In this document: positions 1 through 8,207 of the stretch, piece by piece
Numbering within the stretch: position 1 is the stretch's first letter
Layout of the letters: the number at the start of each line of letters is the position of its first letter
NCBI RefSeq assembly: GCF_030053135.1
Contig: NZ_CP125652.1
Coordinates: forward strand, 1,178,001 to 1,242,000
Length of the DNA stretch: 64,000 nt
Source: Rhizobium sp. BT04
GTDB taxonomy: Bacteria; Pseudomonadota; Alphaproteobacteria; Rhizobiales; Rhizobiaceae
Direction of reading: 5' to 3'
The notes under the pieces: model-generated
What the model saw: the letters and a program-made list of their open reading frames with translations, nothing else
Told to the model about the DNA's origin: nothing
Databases searched by the model: none
Program-made: the position numbers and the translations under genes

Positions 1-78
1 CGATGACGCGCAGGCGCGGGCCGAGCGTGCGGTTGCGCAGGAAGAGATAATGCGCGTGAGATAGGTGATCGTCGCCAT
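1..78 (-). other. Possible 5' end of a gene running off the left edge
   Basis: A minus-strand reading frame opens with ATG at 78 and stays open to the window edge, giving 26 residues that begin MATITYLTRI. The opening resembles the start of some dehydrogenases, but the rest is Ala/Arg/Ser-rich and matches nothing I recognise. There is no convincing Shine-Dalgarno sequence, only GGG directly against the ATG. It may be a gene start, a degraded end or chance. From 79 to 302 I see no other feature. Confidence 0.2.
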
Positions 79-302
79 CCCGATTTAGACGATCAAGCAG
101 TCCTGGCAGGTGCCGGTCTGATGGCCCTCCGTTCGATGGCGCCGGGCCGCCCCCGGGGACACTAGGCCGGCGCCAAACCGTGTCAAAATAGCTGTGGTGT
201 TGTTGGGAAATGGGCGTAAAGTGAACGCCATCGGCCCATCGGCATCGGCACGACCGCTTGAGAGACCATAGGTGCTCTTGCCGCTTCATGGAGGGCACGA
301 CG

Positions 303-506
303 ATGCTTTTATCACTCATTTCACTCAACGATGATGAAATAACAATCGTCACCGATGCCGTTCGGCAATGGTGCTGCGAGAGGAAGCTCGACATCGACAG
401 CATCGAAGGACGCCGCGCCGTCACCATTGCCGTCGATCTCGTCCAGATGAACACCGACCACGACAAGCTTTTTGTCGAGCTATCGAAGCAGTTGAGCCAC
501 CAGTAG
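303..506 (+). CDS. Small conserved-type hypothetical protein
   Basis: This encodes a 67-residue acidic soluble protein beginning MLLSLISLNDDE. The ATG at 303 is preferred over upstream TTG (258) and ATG (288) codons because GGAGGG lies about 8 bases before it. The sequence is helical in character, with alternating charged and hydrophobic residues (for example DIDSIEGRRAV and VDLVQMNTDHDKL), and has no signal peptide, membrane segment or known motif. Short proteins of this style are common in rhizobial genomes. It stands alone, and a RIME-like repeat lies between it and the convergent MarR-GNAT gene. I do not recognise a function. Confidence 0.5.
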   Translation: MLLSLISLNDDEITIVTDAVRQWCCERKLDIDSIEGRRAVTIAVDLVQMNTDHDKLFVELSKQLSHQ

Positions 507-560
507 GGCCATTGAACCGTCCCAGAGAGATGTAAGGAGCAACGCTGCGCACGCCGGCAT

Positions 561-619
561 GTAAGAGAGCCTGATCCTGAGCTGCCTCGCAGGGGCATCG
601 AGGACGAGGCGGGCACTCA
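561..619. repeat. RIME-like palindromic intergenic repeat
   Basis: This is one copy of a repeat found at many intergenic sites in the window. Its core reads roughly AGAGCCTGATCCTGAG, then a GC-rich centre, then CATCGAGGACGAGGCGGG, so the two arms can pair. It lies between two convergent genes. It resembles the Rhizobium-specific intergenic mosaic elements. I see no coding role. Confidence 0.6.
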
Positions 620-639
620 GCCTGATCGAATTTGTTTGG

Positions 640-1515
640 CTAAAGGCGCTTCTCGAAGAACGTGTCCGGGTACGGATCGTCGTTGAAACGGTCGATCTCA
701 TTCCAGCCGGTTCCGCGATAGAGCTTCTGCGCCTCCGGCAGCGCGCTGTTCGTATCCAGACGCAGGCGCTTGATACCCAGCGCGCGGGCAATGTTCTCGG
801 CTGATGTCATCAGGCGTTTTGCGAGCCCAAGGCCGCGCGCGGACGGGGCAACCCACAGCCTTTTGATTTCCGCGACCTCGCCGCCACTGCCCTTCAACCC
901 GACGCAGCCGATCGGCAGCTCATCTAACATCGCCACTAGGAAAGCCCCACGCGGACGCACCATATCCCCGGCATCGGGATCGCGCGAAAGCGATACCTCG
1001 AAACCTTTCTCGAAACGGCGCGCAAGTTCGCCGTAATATTCGCTCAGGCAATAGCTGGCATCCGGGTGGCGAGGGTCTTTCTCCTCAAGCACGATCCGGT
1101 CGCGTCTCAGCGAGGAAGCAACGATATCCATGGCGCGCAGAAGTTCTTCCGGGTGGCGATGCCGCGCCAGAAATGATGTCGCCTGCGCATTGGAAAGTGC
1201 TTCATAGGCCTGAAACTCGGACCGGCCGGTTTCGGTCAATCTTGCGACGCGGCGACGCGCGTCCTGAGGGTTCGGCACCGTCTCGATGAGCCCCTCTTCT
1301 TCCAGGCCGCGCAGCAGACGGCTCATCAAGCCCGAGTCGAGGCCGAGATAATCGCGGATCACCGCAACATCCGCTTGTCCCCGGCCGATCGAGTTGAGCA
1401 CGCGAGCTGCGCCCAGCGGACGCCCGCGTCCGAGGAAAGACGTATCGAGAGCGCCGACTTCGGAGGTGACGGCACGGTTGAAGCGACGGACGCGAGAGAC
1501 GGGGTCGTAAACCAT
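640..1515 (-). CDS. MarR-family regulator fused to a GNAT N-acetyltransferase
   Basis: This is a 291-residue two-domain protein. Residues 1-140 form a winged-helix MarR domain: a DYLGLDSGLMSRLLRGLE recognition-helix region is followed by the wing NPQDARRRVARLT. Residues 150-291 form a GNAT fold: IKRLWVAPSARGLGLAKRLM is the beta4/alpha3 acetyl-CoA pyrophosphate-binding stretch, and the end ALPEAQKLYRGTGWNEI is the usual GNAT close. Fusions of this type are a known family. The natural acceptor is unknown, so a small-molecule or antibiotic acetylation role is only inference. The start at 1515 is followed at once by typical MarR N-terminal sequence. It is transcribed away from the peptidase-like gene that begins at 1763. 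Confidence 0.85.
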   Translation of the reverse strand: MVYDPVSRVRRFNRAVTSEVGALDTSFLGRGRPLGAARVLNSIGRGQADVAVIRDYLGLDSGLMSRLLRGLEEEGLIETVPNPQDARRRVARLTETGRSEFQAYEALSNAQATSFLARHRHPEELLRAMDIVASSLRRDRIVLEEKDPRHPDASYCLSEYYGELARRFEKGFEVSLSRDPDAGDMVRPRGAFLVAMLDELPIGCVGLKGSGGEVAEIKRLWVAPSARGLGLAKRLMTSAENIARALGIKRLRLDTNSALPEAQKLYRGTGWNEIDRFNDDPYPDTFFEKRL

Positions 1516-1762
1516 ATTGCCTGACTTAAGTCAGATAAATTCCACTGTCAATTCACAGCACCAAAGGCGGACTTGCAACGAGCCGAACTCTTCGATGGGT
1601 GAGGCGGTGTGCCGGCTGTTGATGCCTGCAAGGAGCGGCGCTGCGGCGTGTGCTTTTTGGAGGATGCCGCATTGGCGAAGGGCGAGGCGGGGCGCCGACC
1701 ACCTTGCGCATCTCCACTCCCTCACCTATGGCAATGCGACTTCCCTAGCGCAAGGCTGCCCG

Positions 1763-2575
1763 GTGCTCCGCTTTATCCTCCACGCCCTGATTGTCGTCAT
1801 CCTGACGCTGCTCACCCAGATCGGCGGCCTCGCCTATCTCATCGCGCTGGCCGCGGCGCGCGCCTGCGGCATCCGGCGCTTTCCGGCGAAGCTCGCCATC
1901 TTCATGCTTTGTTATGTCGGGGCGTCGTTCGCAGCCGGCCTCGCCGCTCCGATGTTCGGGCGGGTTCCCCTCTCCTGCGTGTCAAGCAGCACAGACAGGC
2001 TCGTGGTCCGCTCTCCGATCTATTGCCTGCTGAACCGCAACTACGTCACCGCAGGGGTACGCGACCTGGCAAAGGCGCTGGCCGCCCACATGGACGAGGA
2101 ATTTCCCGGAACCGTCACCATTGCGCTGGATGCAAATTTCCCCTTCCTGAACGGCTTTCCGCTGCTGCCGCATCTGTCGCATGCCGATGGCAAGAAGCTC
2201 GACTTCGCCTATTATTACAAGGATGCGGACGGCGCCTTCCTGAATGGCGTCACCCGCTCCCCGATCGGCTATTTCGCCTTCGAAGAGCCCGCGCCGGGCG
2301 ATGAATTGCCATGCGAAGGCCGCCATGACTGGCTCACCACCCGCTGGGATTTCGACGCGCTGCAGCCGTTGTTTCCCACCTATCGGCTCGAAGAGCAGCG
2401 GATGTCAGCCGCGGTTCGCTGGCTGACCAGCGAAGGCGTCGCGCGCTTCAGCCTGCAGAAGATCTTCATCGAGCCGCATCTGAAGAATGCGCTGGGGATT
2501 ACCGACAGTCATGTCCGCTTCCAAGGCTGCCGCGCTGCCCGCCACGACGACCATCTTCATATCCAGGTCGAGTGA
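1763..2575 (+). CDS. Membrane-anchored LAS-type metallopeptidase-like protein (MepA-like motifs)
   Basis: The predicted product has 270 residues. The GTG at 1763 is chosen because the in-frame sequence upstream is repeat-like and of poor coding quality, whereas from here an N-terminal hydrophobic stretch (about residues 4-30) and a second one (about 45-65) begin at once. Two motifs suggest a LAS-fold zinc peptidase such as the murein endopeptidase MepA: LSHADGKKLD (His-x-x-Gly-x-x-x-Asp type) near the middle and DDHLHIQ (His-x-His) at the C-terminus. Several cysteines could form disulfides. The active site would face the periplasm, so a peptidoglycan role is plausible but inferred. It could instead be a catalytically inert relative. 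Confidence 0.6.
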   Translation: MLRFILHALIVVILTLLTQIGGLAYLIALAAARACGIRRFPAKLAIFMLCYVGASFAAGLAAPMFGRVPLSCVSSSTDRLVVRSPIYCLLNRNYVTAGVRDLAKALAAHMDEEFPGTVTIALDANFPFLNGFPLLPHLSHADGKKLDFAYYYKDADGAFLNGVTRSPIGYFAFEEPAPGDELPCEGRHDWLTTRWDFDALQPLFPTYRLEEQRMSAAVRWLTSEGVARFSLQKIFIEPHLKNALGITDSHVRFQGCRAARHDDHLHIQVE

Positions 2576-2602
2576 TCTTAAAACCCGCGTTGCACCAAAC
2601 CG

Positions 2603-2980
2603 TCAAGCCGCATGGGTTTGGTCATAAGCGCGTTGTGCCGCAACGATGGCATCCATATTCTTCTCCGCCCAGTGGGCAAGGGCGGAAACGGTGTCCGTCA
2701 GGGTGCTCCCCAGCGGCATCAGCGCATATTCGACGGTCACCGGCACGGTCGGGAAGATCGTGCGCGAGATCAACCCATCGCGCTCCAGCTTCCGCAGCGT
2801 CTGCGAAAGAACCTTCTGCGATATGCCCTTGATGTCGCGGCGGATGTGATTGAAACGCACCGGCCCGCCTTCCAGCCGGTCGAGAATGAGCAGTGCCCAT
2901 TTATCCGCCAGCCGGTCCAGCACCAGCCGCGTCGGGCAGCGATCCTCATAAACATCGTAAGCCTGTTGTATCGCCGTCAT
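2603..2980 (-). CDS. HxlR-family winged-helix transcriptional regulator
   Basis: This 125-residue protein has the HxlR signature: an early Cys (DRCPTRLVLDRLADKWALLIL), then FNHIRRDIKGISQKVLSQTLRKLE as the helix-turn-helix, then RTIFPTVPVTVEYALMPLG as the wing and linker. The Cys near residue 15 is the position that senses electrophiles or oxidants in several family members. The ATG at 2980 follows GGAAGGAAAAGAG and is preferred to an in-frame start 45 bases upstream. It is divergent from the NmrA-like reductase at 3109, and an 8-base inverted repeat lies between them, so local control of that reductase is likely. Confidence 0.88.
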   Translation of the reverse strand: MTAIQQAYDVYEDRCPTRLVLDRLADKWALLILDRLEGGPVRFNHIRRDIKGISQKVLSQTLRKLERDGLISRTIFPTVPVTVEYALMPLGSTLTDTVSALAHWAEKNMDAIVAAQRAYDQTHAA

Positions 2981-3058
2981 CTCTTTTCCTTCCCGCCCGG
3001 TTTCCAGGAGGAAACCAGGTGACAAAAAAGTGCTCTCTTTTCCAATCCGAATTTACCT

Positions 3059-3095
3059 GTATCTATCCCACAGTAAGATAGTTTCCAATAGATAC
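3059..3095. promoter_or_regulatory. Inverted repeat between hxlR-type regulator and reductase, candidate operator
   Basis: GTATCTAT at 3059-3066 is mirrored exactly by ATAGATAC at 3088-3095. A second, nested pair, CTATC (3063-3067) and GATAG (3077-3081), lies inside. The element sits about 14 bases before the reductase ATG. The symmetry and position suit a dimeric HxlR-family operator. Binding is inferred. Confidence 0.5.
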
Positions 3096-3108
3096 CAAGG
3101 AGAGTGAC

Positions 3109-3948
3109 ATGAGCAACAAGATTCTCGTTGTCGGCGCGACGGGCACAGTCGGCAGGCATGTGGTGGATGGGCTTCTGGCCAAGGGCGAGACCGTCAAGGC
3201 CGCCTCCCGCACGGGCAAACCCGTGACCGGCGCCGAAGGCGTTGTCTTCGACCATGGCAAACCAGAAACCCATGGCCCAGCCTTCGAGGGCGTCGACCGC
3301 GCCTATGTGCTGCTGCCTTCCGGCTATGTCGATGCCAAGGGCCTGCTGCTGCCCGTCATCGAAGCGGCCGCCAGCCGCAAGGTCAAGGTCGTGTTCCAGA
3401 GCGTTTTCGGCGTCGACGCCGATGACTCCATTCCCTATCGCCAGGTCGAGATCGCGCTGGAGAAATCAGGAACACCTTACGTCATCCTGCGCCCGAACTG
3501 GTTCGCCGACAATTTCCACACCTTCTGGAAACCAGGCATCGACCATGGCCAGATCGCGCTCCCGGCGGCCGAGGGCAAGTCGAGCTTCATCGACGCCCGC
3601 GACATCGCGGCAAGCGGCGTCGCCGCCCTCACCTCCGCGGCGTTCGACGGCAAGGCGTTCAACCTGACCGGACCGGAAGCCCTCTCCTATACGCAAGCCG
3701 CAGCAATCCTTTCCGAGGTCACCGGCAAGCCGATCGCTTACAACGCCATCACGGACGAAGCCTTCATCGGCATTCTCACCGGCGCCGGCGTGCCGGCCGA
3801 CTATGCGAGCTTCCTCGCTTCGATCTTCTATCCGGTCCGCCAGGGCTGGACGGCCGTCGTTACCGGCGATGTCGAGAAGCTGACCGGCAAGGCACCGCGC
3901 TCGCTGAAGACTTACGCAGCTGATTATGCCGCGGCGCTGAAGGCGTAA
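3109..3948 (+). CDS. NmrA-like NAD(P)H-binding oxidoreductase
   Basis: A 279-residue atypical short-chain dehydrogenase. The N-terminus ILVVGATGTVGRHVV carries the GxxGxxG dinucleotide-binding motif, and SRTGKP follows strand beta2, consistent with NADPH. The middle section VVFQSVFGVDADDS and the C-terminal SYTQAAAILSEVTGKPI match NmrA/QOR2-type quinone reductases and related proteins, which often lack the Tyr-x-x-x-Lys catalytic pair. AAGGAGAG precedes the ATG. Its divergent partner is an HxlR regulator, an arrangement often seen with electrophile- or quinone-responsive reductases. The substrate is unknown. Confidence 0.85.
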   Translation: MSNKILVVGATGTVGRHVVDGLLAKGETVKAASRTGKPVTGAEGVVFDHGKPETHGPAFEGVDRAYVLLPSGYVDAKGLLLPVIEAAASRKVKVVFQSVFGVDADDSIPYRQVEIALEKSGTPYVILRPNWFADNFHTFWKPGIDHGQIALPAAEGKSSFIDARDIAASGVAALTSAAFDGKAFNLTGPEALSYTQAAAILSEVTGKPIAYNAITDEAFIGILTGAGVPADYASFLASIFYPVRQGWTAVVTGDVEKLTGKAPRSLKTYAADYAAALKA

Positions 3949-3960
3949 CCGCGAGAACGA

Positions 3961-3991
3961 AGCGCAGACGGCGGTGTCTGCCGTCTGCGCT
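3961..3991 (+). terminator. Strong stem-loop after the NmrA-like gene
   Basis: AGCGCAGACGGC (3961-3972) pairs perfectly over 12 bases with GCCGTCTGCGCT (3980-3991) around a 7-base loop, starting 12 bases after the stop codon. There is no T-run, so it may work with Rho or as an mRNA-protecting hairpin. From here to 4157 the only other feature is a RIME-like repeat. Confidence 0.65.
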
Positions 3992-4093
3992 GCTGCAACG
4001 ATAATGAAGTCCGGCAATCGCCGCTGCTGCCGCTCCAGGCGATATCCCCAGGGAGCGCATGCCCCTTGCCGTTAAGCTGAACTGCCATCTCTC

Positions 4094-4145
4094 TCCAGCC
4101 TCATCCTGAGGCGCCTCCAAGGGGCCTCCAAGGCGCCCATAGGCT
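4094..4145. repeat. RIME-like repeat copy
   Basis: This holds the CCTCATCCTGAGGCGCCTC core followed by a degenerate second arm. It lies between the 3' ends of the NmrA-like gene and the Lrp-type regulator. Confidence 0.55.
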
Positions 4146-4157
4146 AAAGAACGACGC

Positions 4158-4625
4158 CTACCGCAACGGCAGTTGGTAGCTCCGCTTCAGTGTTTCCATC
4201 GGCACGTCGGTCTTGACGCTGAGGACGCTCGGGATGCGCGTCAGGTGATCGGCCTGGAAACGCCAGTAGCTGCGCAGATCGGTGGTGACGATCCGAAGCA
4301 CGGCATCGCATTCCCCCGTCGTCAGGTAACATTCCATCACCTCGGGAAACCGCCTGACGGCTTCTCCGAAGCGGAGCGTCACCTCAGCGTCCTGGGTCTT
4401 GAACCACACGCGTGCGAAAACCGTCAGCCCCGCCCCAACCTTTGCCGGGTCCAGCACGGCGACGTAGCGATCGATGATCCCGGCCTCTTCCAAGAGGCGC
4501 ACGCGGCGCAGGCAGGGCGAAGGCGAGAGCCCCACTTCCTTTGCCAGTTCGACATTCGAAATACGCCCGTCGCGCTGAAGCACGCGCAGAATATGGCGAT
4601 CGATCGCGTCCAACATGTCTGGCAT
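4158..4625 (-). CDS. Lrp/AsnC-family transcriptional regulator
   Basis: The product has 155 residues. Residues 1-60 hold the AsnC-type helix-turn-helix (IDRHILRVLQRDGRISNVEL, then KEVGLSPSPCLRRVRLLEEAG). Residues 70-150 form the RAM ligand-binding domain, with VMECYLTTGECDAVLRIVTTDL at the effector loop. The ATG at 4625 is chosen with GGAG about 11 bases upstream; starts at 4646 and 4616 are also possible. It is divergent from argG, and a perfect Lrp-like palindrome lies 26 bases upstream of this start. Autoregulation and control of argG are plausible. The amino acid effector is unknown. Confidence 0.88.
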   Translation of the reverse strand: MPDMLDAIDRHILRVLQRDGRISNVELAKEVGLSPSPCLRRVRLLEEAGIIDRYVAVLDPAKVGAGLTVFARVWFKTQDAEVTLRFGEAVRRFPEVMECYLTTGECDAVLRIVTTDLRSYWRFQADHLTRIPSVLSVKTDVPMETLKRSYQLPLR

Positions 4626-4650
4626 TTCATGGCTCCAAATTTTCACAAAA

Positions 4651-4665
4651 TGGCATAATATGCCA
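4651..4665. promoter_or_regulatory. Palindrome in the lrp-type/argG intergenic region, candidate operator
   Basis: TGGCATA-A-TATGCCA is a perfect 7+1+7 palindrome with A/T-rich flanks (AAAA on each side). It sits 26 bases from the regulator start and about 86 from argG. It has the dyad and AT-flank form of Lrp/AsnC operators. Binding by the adjacent regulator is inferred. Confidence 0.6.
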
Positions 4666-4750
4666 AAAATTTACATTTTTGAAGAAGCTTTGCAAGCTCA
4701 TTGCGTATGAACTGGCCTATCGTTCTTCTCGTTAAATCGGAGATGGGCTG

Positions 4751-5965
<1,215 letters not shown>

Positions 5966-6210
5966 CCACTCGATCTCACGTCAGCCAGATGGGCCGATAG
6001 GTCAATGCCCACATCGGCACCTCCCTCTCTCGGAGGGCGGAGCAGTCAAGACATCCGCGGAGAAGCACCGCACCAAACTTCAAACGATTTAAAATCAGCG
6101 ACCCGAGAATTAATCGATTTTAATTTTATCGTTAAAATTTTCTTGTTGCACCGCGAAAGAATTTAGACATTAATTTTTGCGGATGCTCAGTTTATTCGTT
6201 GGAGAATCGC
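5966..6210. other. Intergenic region with AT-rich promoter-like DNA
   Basis: The first 100 bases after argG hold nothing clear. From about 6090 to 6180 the DNA turns strongly AT-rich (TTAATCGATTTTAATTTTAT and similar), unlike its surroundings, and leads into GGAGA and an ATG at 6211. This looks like a promoter for the short frame that follows. No specific -35/-10 pair can be assigned with confidence. Confidence 0.35.
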
Positions 6211-6384
6211 ATGACTGTGACATTTCCGCTGACCGAAAAGCGCGACCCGGAGACATTGCTGAAACACTTGACGTTGCACAAGCTAAGCGTTCCGGGAAAC
6301 TGCGTCGTGTCGCTCAAAGCCAACGTCGCCCACGTCTCATCCTCCCATACCACCGCGCTCGGCACCGCCCGTACCGCCTGGTAG
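6211..6384 (+). CDS. Possible small protein, unrecognised
   Basis: A 57-residue frame starts MTVTFPLTEKRDPETLLKHL. Support comes from GGAGA about 7 bases before the ATG and the AT-rich promoter-like stretch upstream, both better than expected by chance. The first 40 residues look like normal protein, but the last 15 (SSSHTTALGTARTAW) do not. A RIME-like repeat begins just after the stop, so the 3' end may have been replaced. Function unknown. Confidence 0.35.
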   Translation: MTVTFPLTEKRDPETLLKHLTLHKLSVPGNCVVSLKANVAHVSSSHTTALGTARTAW

Positions 6385-6407
6385 GGATCGGGTGGCATTC
6401 TCCAGTT

Positions 6408-6480
6408 CCCTCATCCTTGAGGGGCGATTCGTAGGATCGCCTCGAAGGACGCGCGCAACGCTGCTTCCTGCATGTCGGAC
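6408..6480. repeat. RIME-like repeat copy
   Basis: CCCTCATCCTTGAGGGGCGA is followed by ATCGCCTCGAAGGACGCGCG and CAACGCTGCTTCCTGCAT. The last part is the reverse of the module that starts the copies near 14556, 16469 and 18960. The rest of the gap to 6648 shows nothing I can name. Confidence 0.55.
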
Positions 6481-6648
6481 GCCTGCGGCGCCGATCCCCA
6501 TGGCAGGGCAAATTGAACATTCCCCGAGACATCGGAGAGTGGCAATCGAGCTGACCTCAGCCGTCGTAGACGACAGCCGCCCCATCAACTATTGCAATCC
6601 GACAAACAGACGCTTCATTGGCGATATAGAGGAGCGGATGTAGCCCCA

Positions 6649-7425
6649 ATGACCTGTCTCAAACACGGCTTACTCGCCGCGGCCATCATACTGGCAGCAA
6701 CGCTGACATCGCTGCATCAGGCAGATGCGCAACCATGCGAGCAGCAAACCTTTGAAGAAGCAAAATACGTCGTCTGCACGCTGGAACCGGGCAAAGCCGA
6801 CCTGCGATTGTTCTGGAAGAACGCCAACGGCGCGCCCTACCGCGCGTTTTCAAGCCTTGCCGAAGCCGTGCGCGCCGAGGGGAAAACCCTGGCTTTCGCC
6901 GTCAATGCCGGGATGTATCGAGCCGATTTTTCGCCGATGGGACTTTATGTCGAGAACGCCAGGGAATTGCAGCCCGCCAATACGACGAAGGCCGAAAGCA
7001 GCGCCGGTCAGGTGCCGAATTTCTACAAGAAACCGAACGGCGTGTTCTTTCTGGGTGAAGCAGGCGCCGGCATACTCCCGACAGCTGAATTTCTAAAGAG
7101 TCGGCCCAAGGTGCGGTTCGCCACACAGTCCGGCCCGATGCTTGTTATCGCCAACAAGCTGAACCCGATCTTCATCGTCGGCTCGACGGACCGAACCCGC
7201 CGAAGCGGTGTCGGCGTCTGTACGGGCGGTATAATTCGCTTCGCAATCAGCGAAGACGGGGTCAATTTCCACGATTTCGCACGGCTCTTTCGCGACCATC
7301 TGAAATGCCCCGACGCGTTGTTTCTCGATGGTGGACGCGGTGTTGGGCTTTACTATCCGGCATTGGGCCACAACGACTGGTCCTGGCACGGCGGCTACGG
7401 CCCCATCTTGGGGCTTGTCGAATAG
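6649..7425 (+). CDS. Exported phosphodiester glycosidase (NAGPA/DUF2233) family protein
   Basis: The product has 258 residues. An N-terminal signal peptide (about residues 1-26, with hydrophobic LLAAAIILAATL and a likely cut after ADA) indicates export. The body matches the NAGPA-type domain: FAVNAGMYRADFSPMGLYVE near residue 85, GVFFLGEAGAGIL, ATQSGPMLV near residue 160, and the C-terminal LFLDGG motif followed by a second Gly-rich segment. Family members cleave N-acetylglucosamine-1-phosphodiesters; a role in exopolysaccharide or sporulation-type glycan turnover is known for relatives. The actual substrate here is unknown. The ATG at 6649 begins right at the signal peptide, although GGAG lies somewhat far (about 15 bases) upstream. 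Confidence 0.8.
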   Translation: MTCLKHGLLAAAIILAATLTSLHQADAQPCEQQTFEEAKYVVCTLEPGKADLRLFWKNANGAPYRAFSSLAEAVRAEGKTLAFAVNAGMYRADFSPMGLYVENARELQPANTTKAESSAGQVPNFYKKPNGVFFLGEAGAGILPTAEFLKSRPKVRFATQSGPMLVIANKLNPIFIVGSTDRTRRSGVGVCTGGIIRFAISEDGVNFHDFARLFRDHLKCPDALFLDGGRGVGLYYPALGHNDWSWHGGYGPILGLVE

Positions 7426-7580
7426 CGCAAGGAAAAGCCGGCTTCTAGCAGGCCCACGATCCTGTCAGTCGACCTTTCACTGCCAAGCCAAAGCCTGATG
7501 CATCCAGCCTTGGATGACGAGCCCTTTCAAAAACCGCCAGCCGCGCATAGGCTCACGGCCAGCAACTTTGAGAAAGCCGG

Positions 7581-8188
7581 ATGGAATATATCGATTCACT
7601 CGCATTGCTCGTCAGCGTCTACGTCGCCTCCCTTGTCAGCCCCGGACCGAATTTCATCATCGTCACCAACACCAGCATGACGGTGTCGCGCGCGGCCGGG
7701 CTCTTTGCGGGTCTCGGACTTGCGATCGCATCCCTGACCTGGGCAGTCTTGGCGATGGCGGGGCTCGGCTTTCTCCTGACGCATTTCGAATGGCTGCATA
7801 TAACGTTGCAGGTGGTCGGCGCGCTGTATCTGATCTGGCTGGGTCTGAAGATGATCCGCGGCGCGACCAAGCCCCTAAAAGCGACGGGGCCGACTGAGGC
7901 CACATGGCGCTCCGCCATGCGCCGCGCTTACGTCGTCGGCATGACCAATCCGAAATCGGTGGCTTTCTTCGGCAGTATCTTTGCGCTTGTCATCATGCGC
8001 CTGTCTGGCTCTATTGCGTCATCGCCCTGACCTGCTTGCTGCTTTCGGCTGTCTGGTATTGCGGCCTGGCCTTTTTCTTCTCCAACCCCCGCGTATCCGC
8101 CGGCTTCCTGCGGTTCAAGGCCGGCATCGAGCGCGTGATGGGCGCCGCCCTCATCCTCATCGGCGGTCGCCTGCTCTGGGCTCGCTGA
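7581..8188 (+). pseudogene. LysE/RhtB-family amino acid exporter, frameshifted
   Basis: The first reading frame (from ATG 7581) gives typical LysE/RhtB sequence: LVSPGPNFIIVTNTSMTVS, the first membrane helices, and GMTNPKSVAFFGSIFALVI. At about 7995 homology jumps to another frame, which continues HAPVWLYCVIALTCLLLS and ends IERVMGAALILIGGRLLWAR at 8188. The change of frame equals a net loss of one base. The intact family protein is about 205 residues and the two parts add up to that. Either the gene is inactive or the sequence has an indel error. Without the shift it would be an inner-membrane exporter of amino acids or homoserine lactone-like compounds. Confidence 0.85.
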
Positions 8189-8207
8189 CGTCACCCCGGC
8201 GTACGGC

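Noticed and set aside
1517..1762. 82-residue N-terminal extension of the metallopeptidase-like protein
   Set aside because: The stretch is repeat-like with shadow frames on both strands. The hydrophobic start of the protein begins at GTG 1763.
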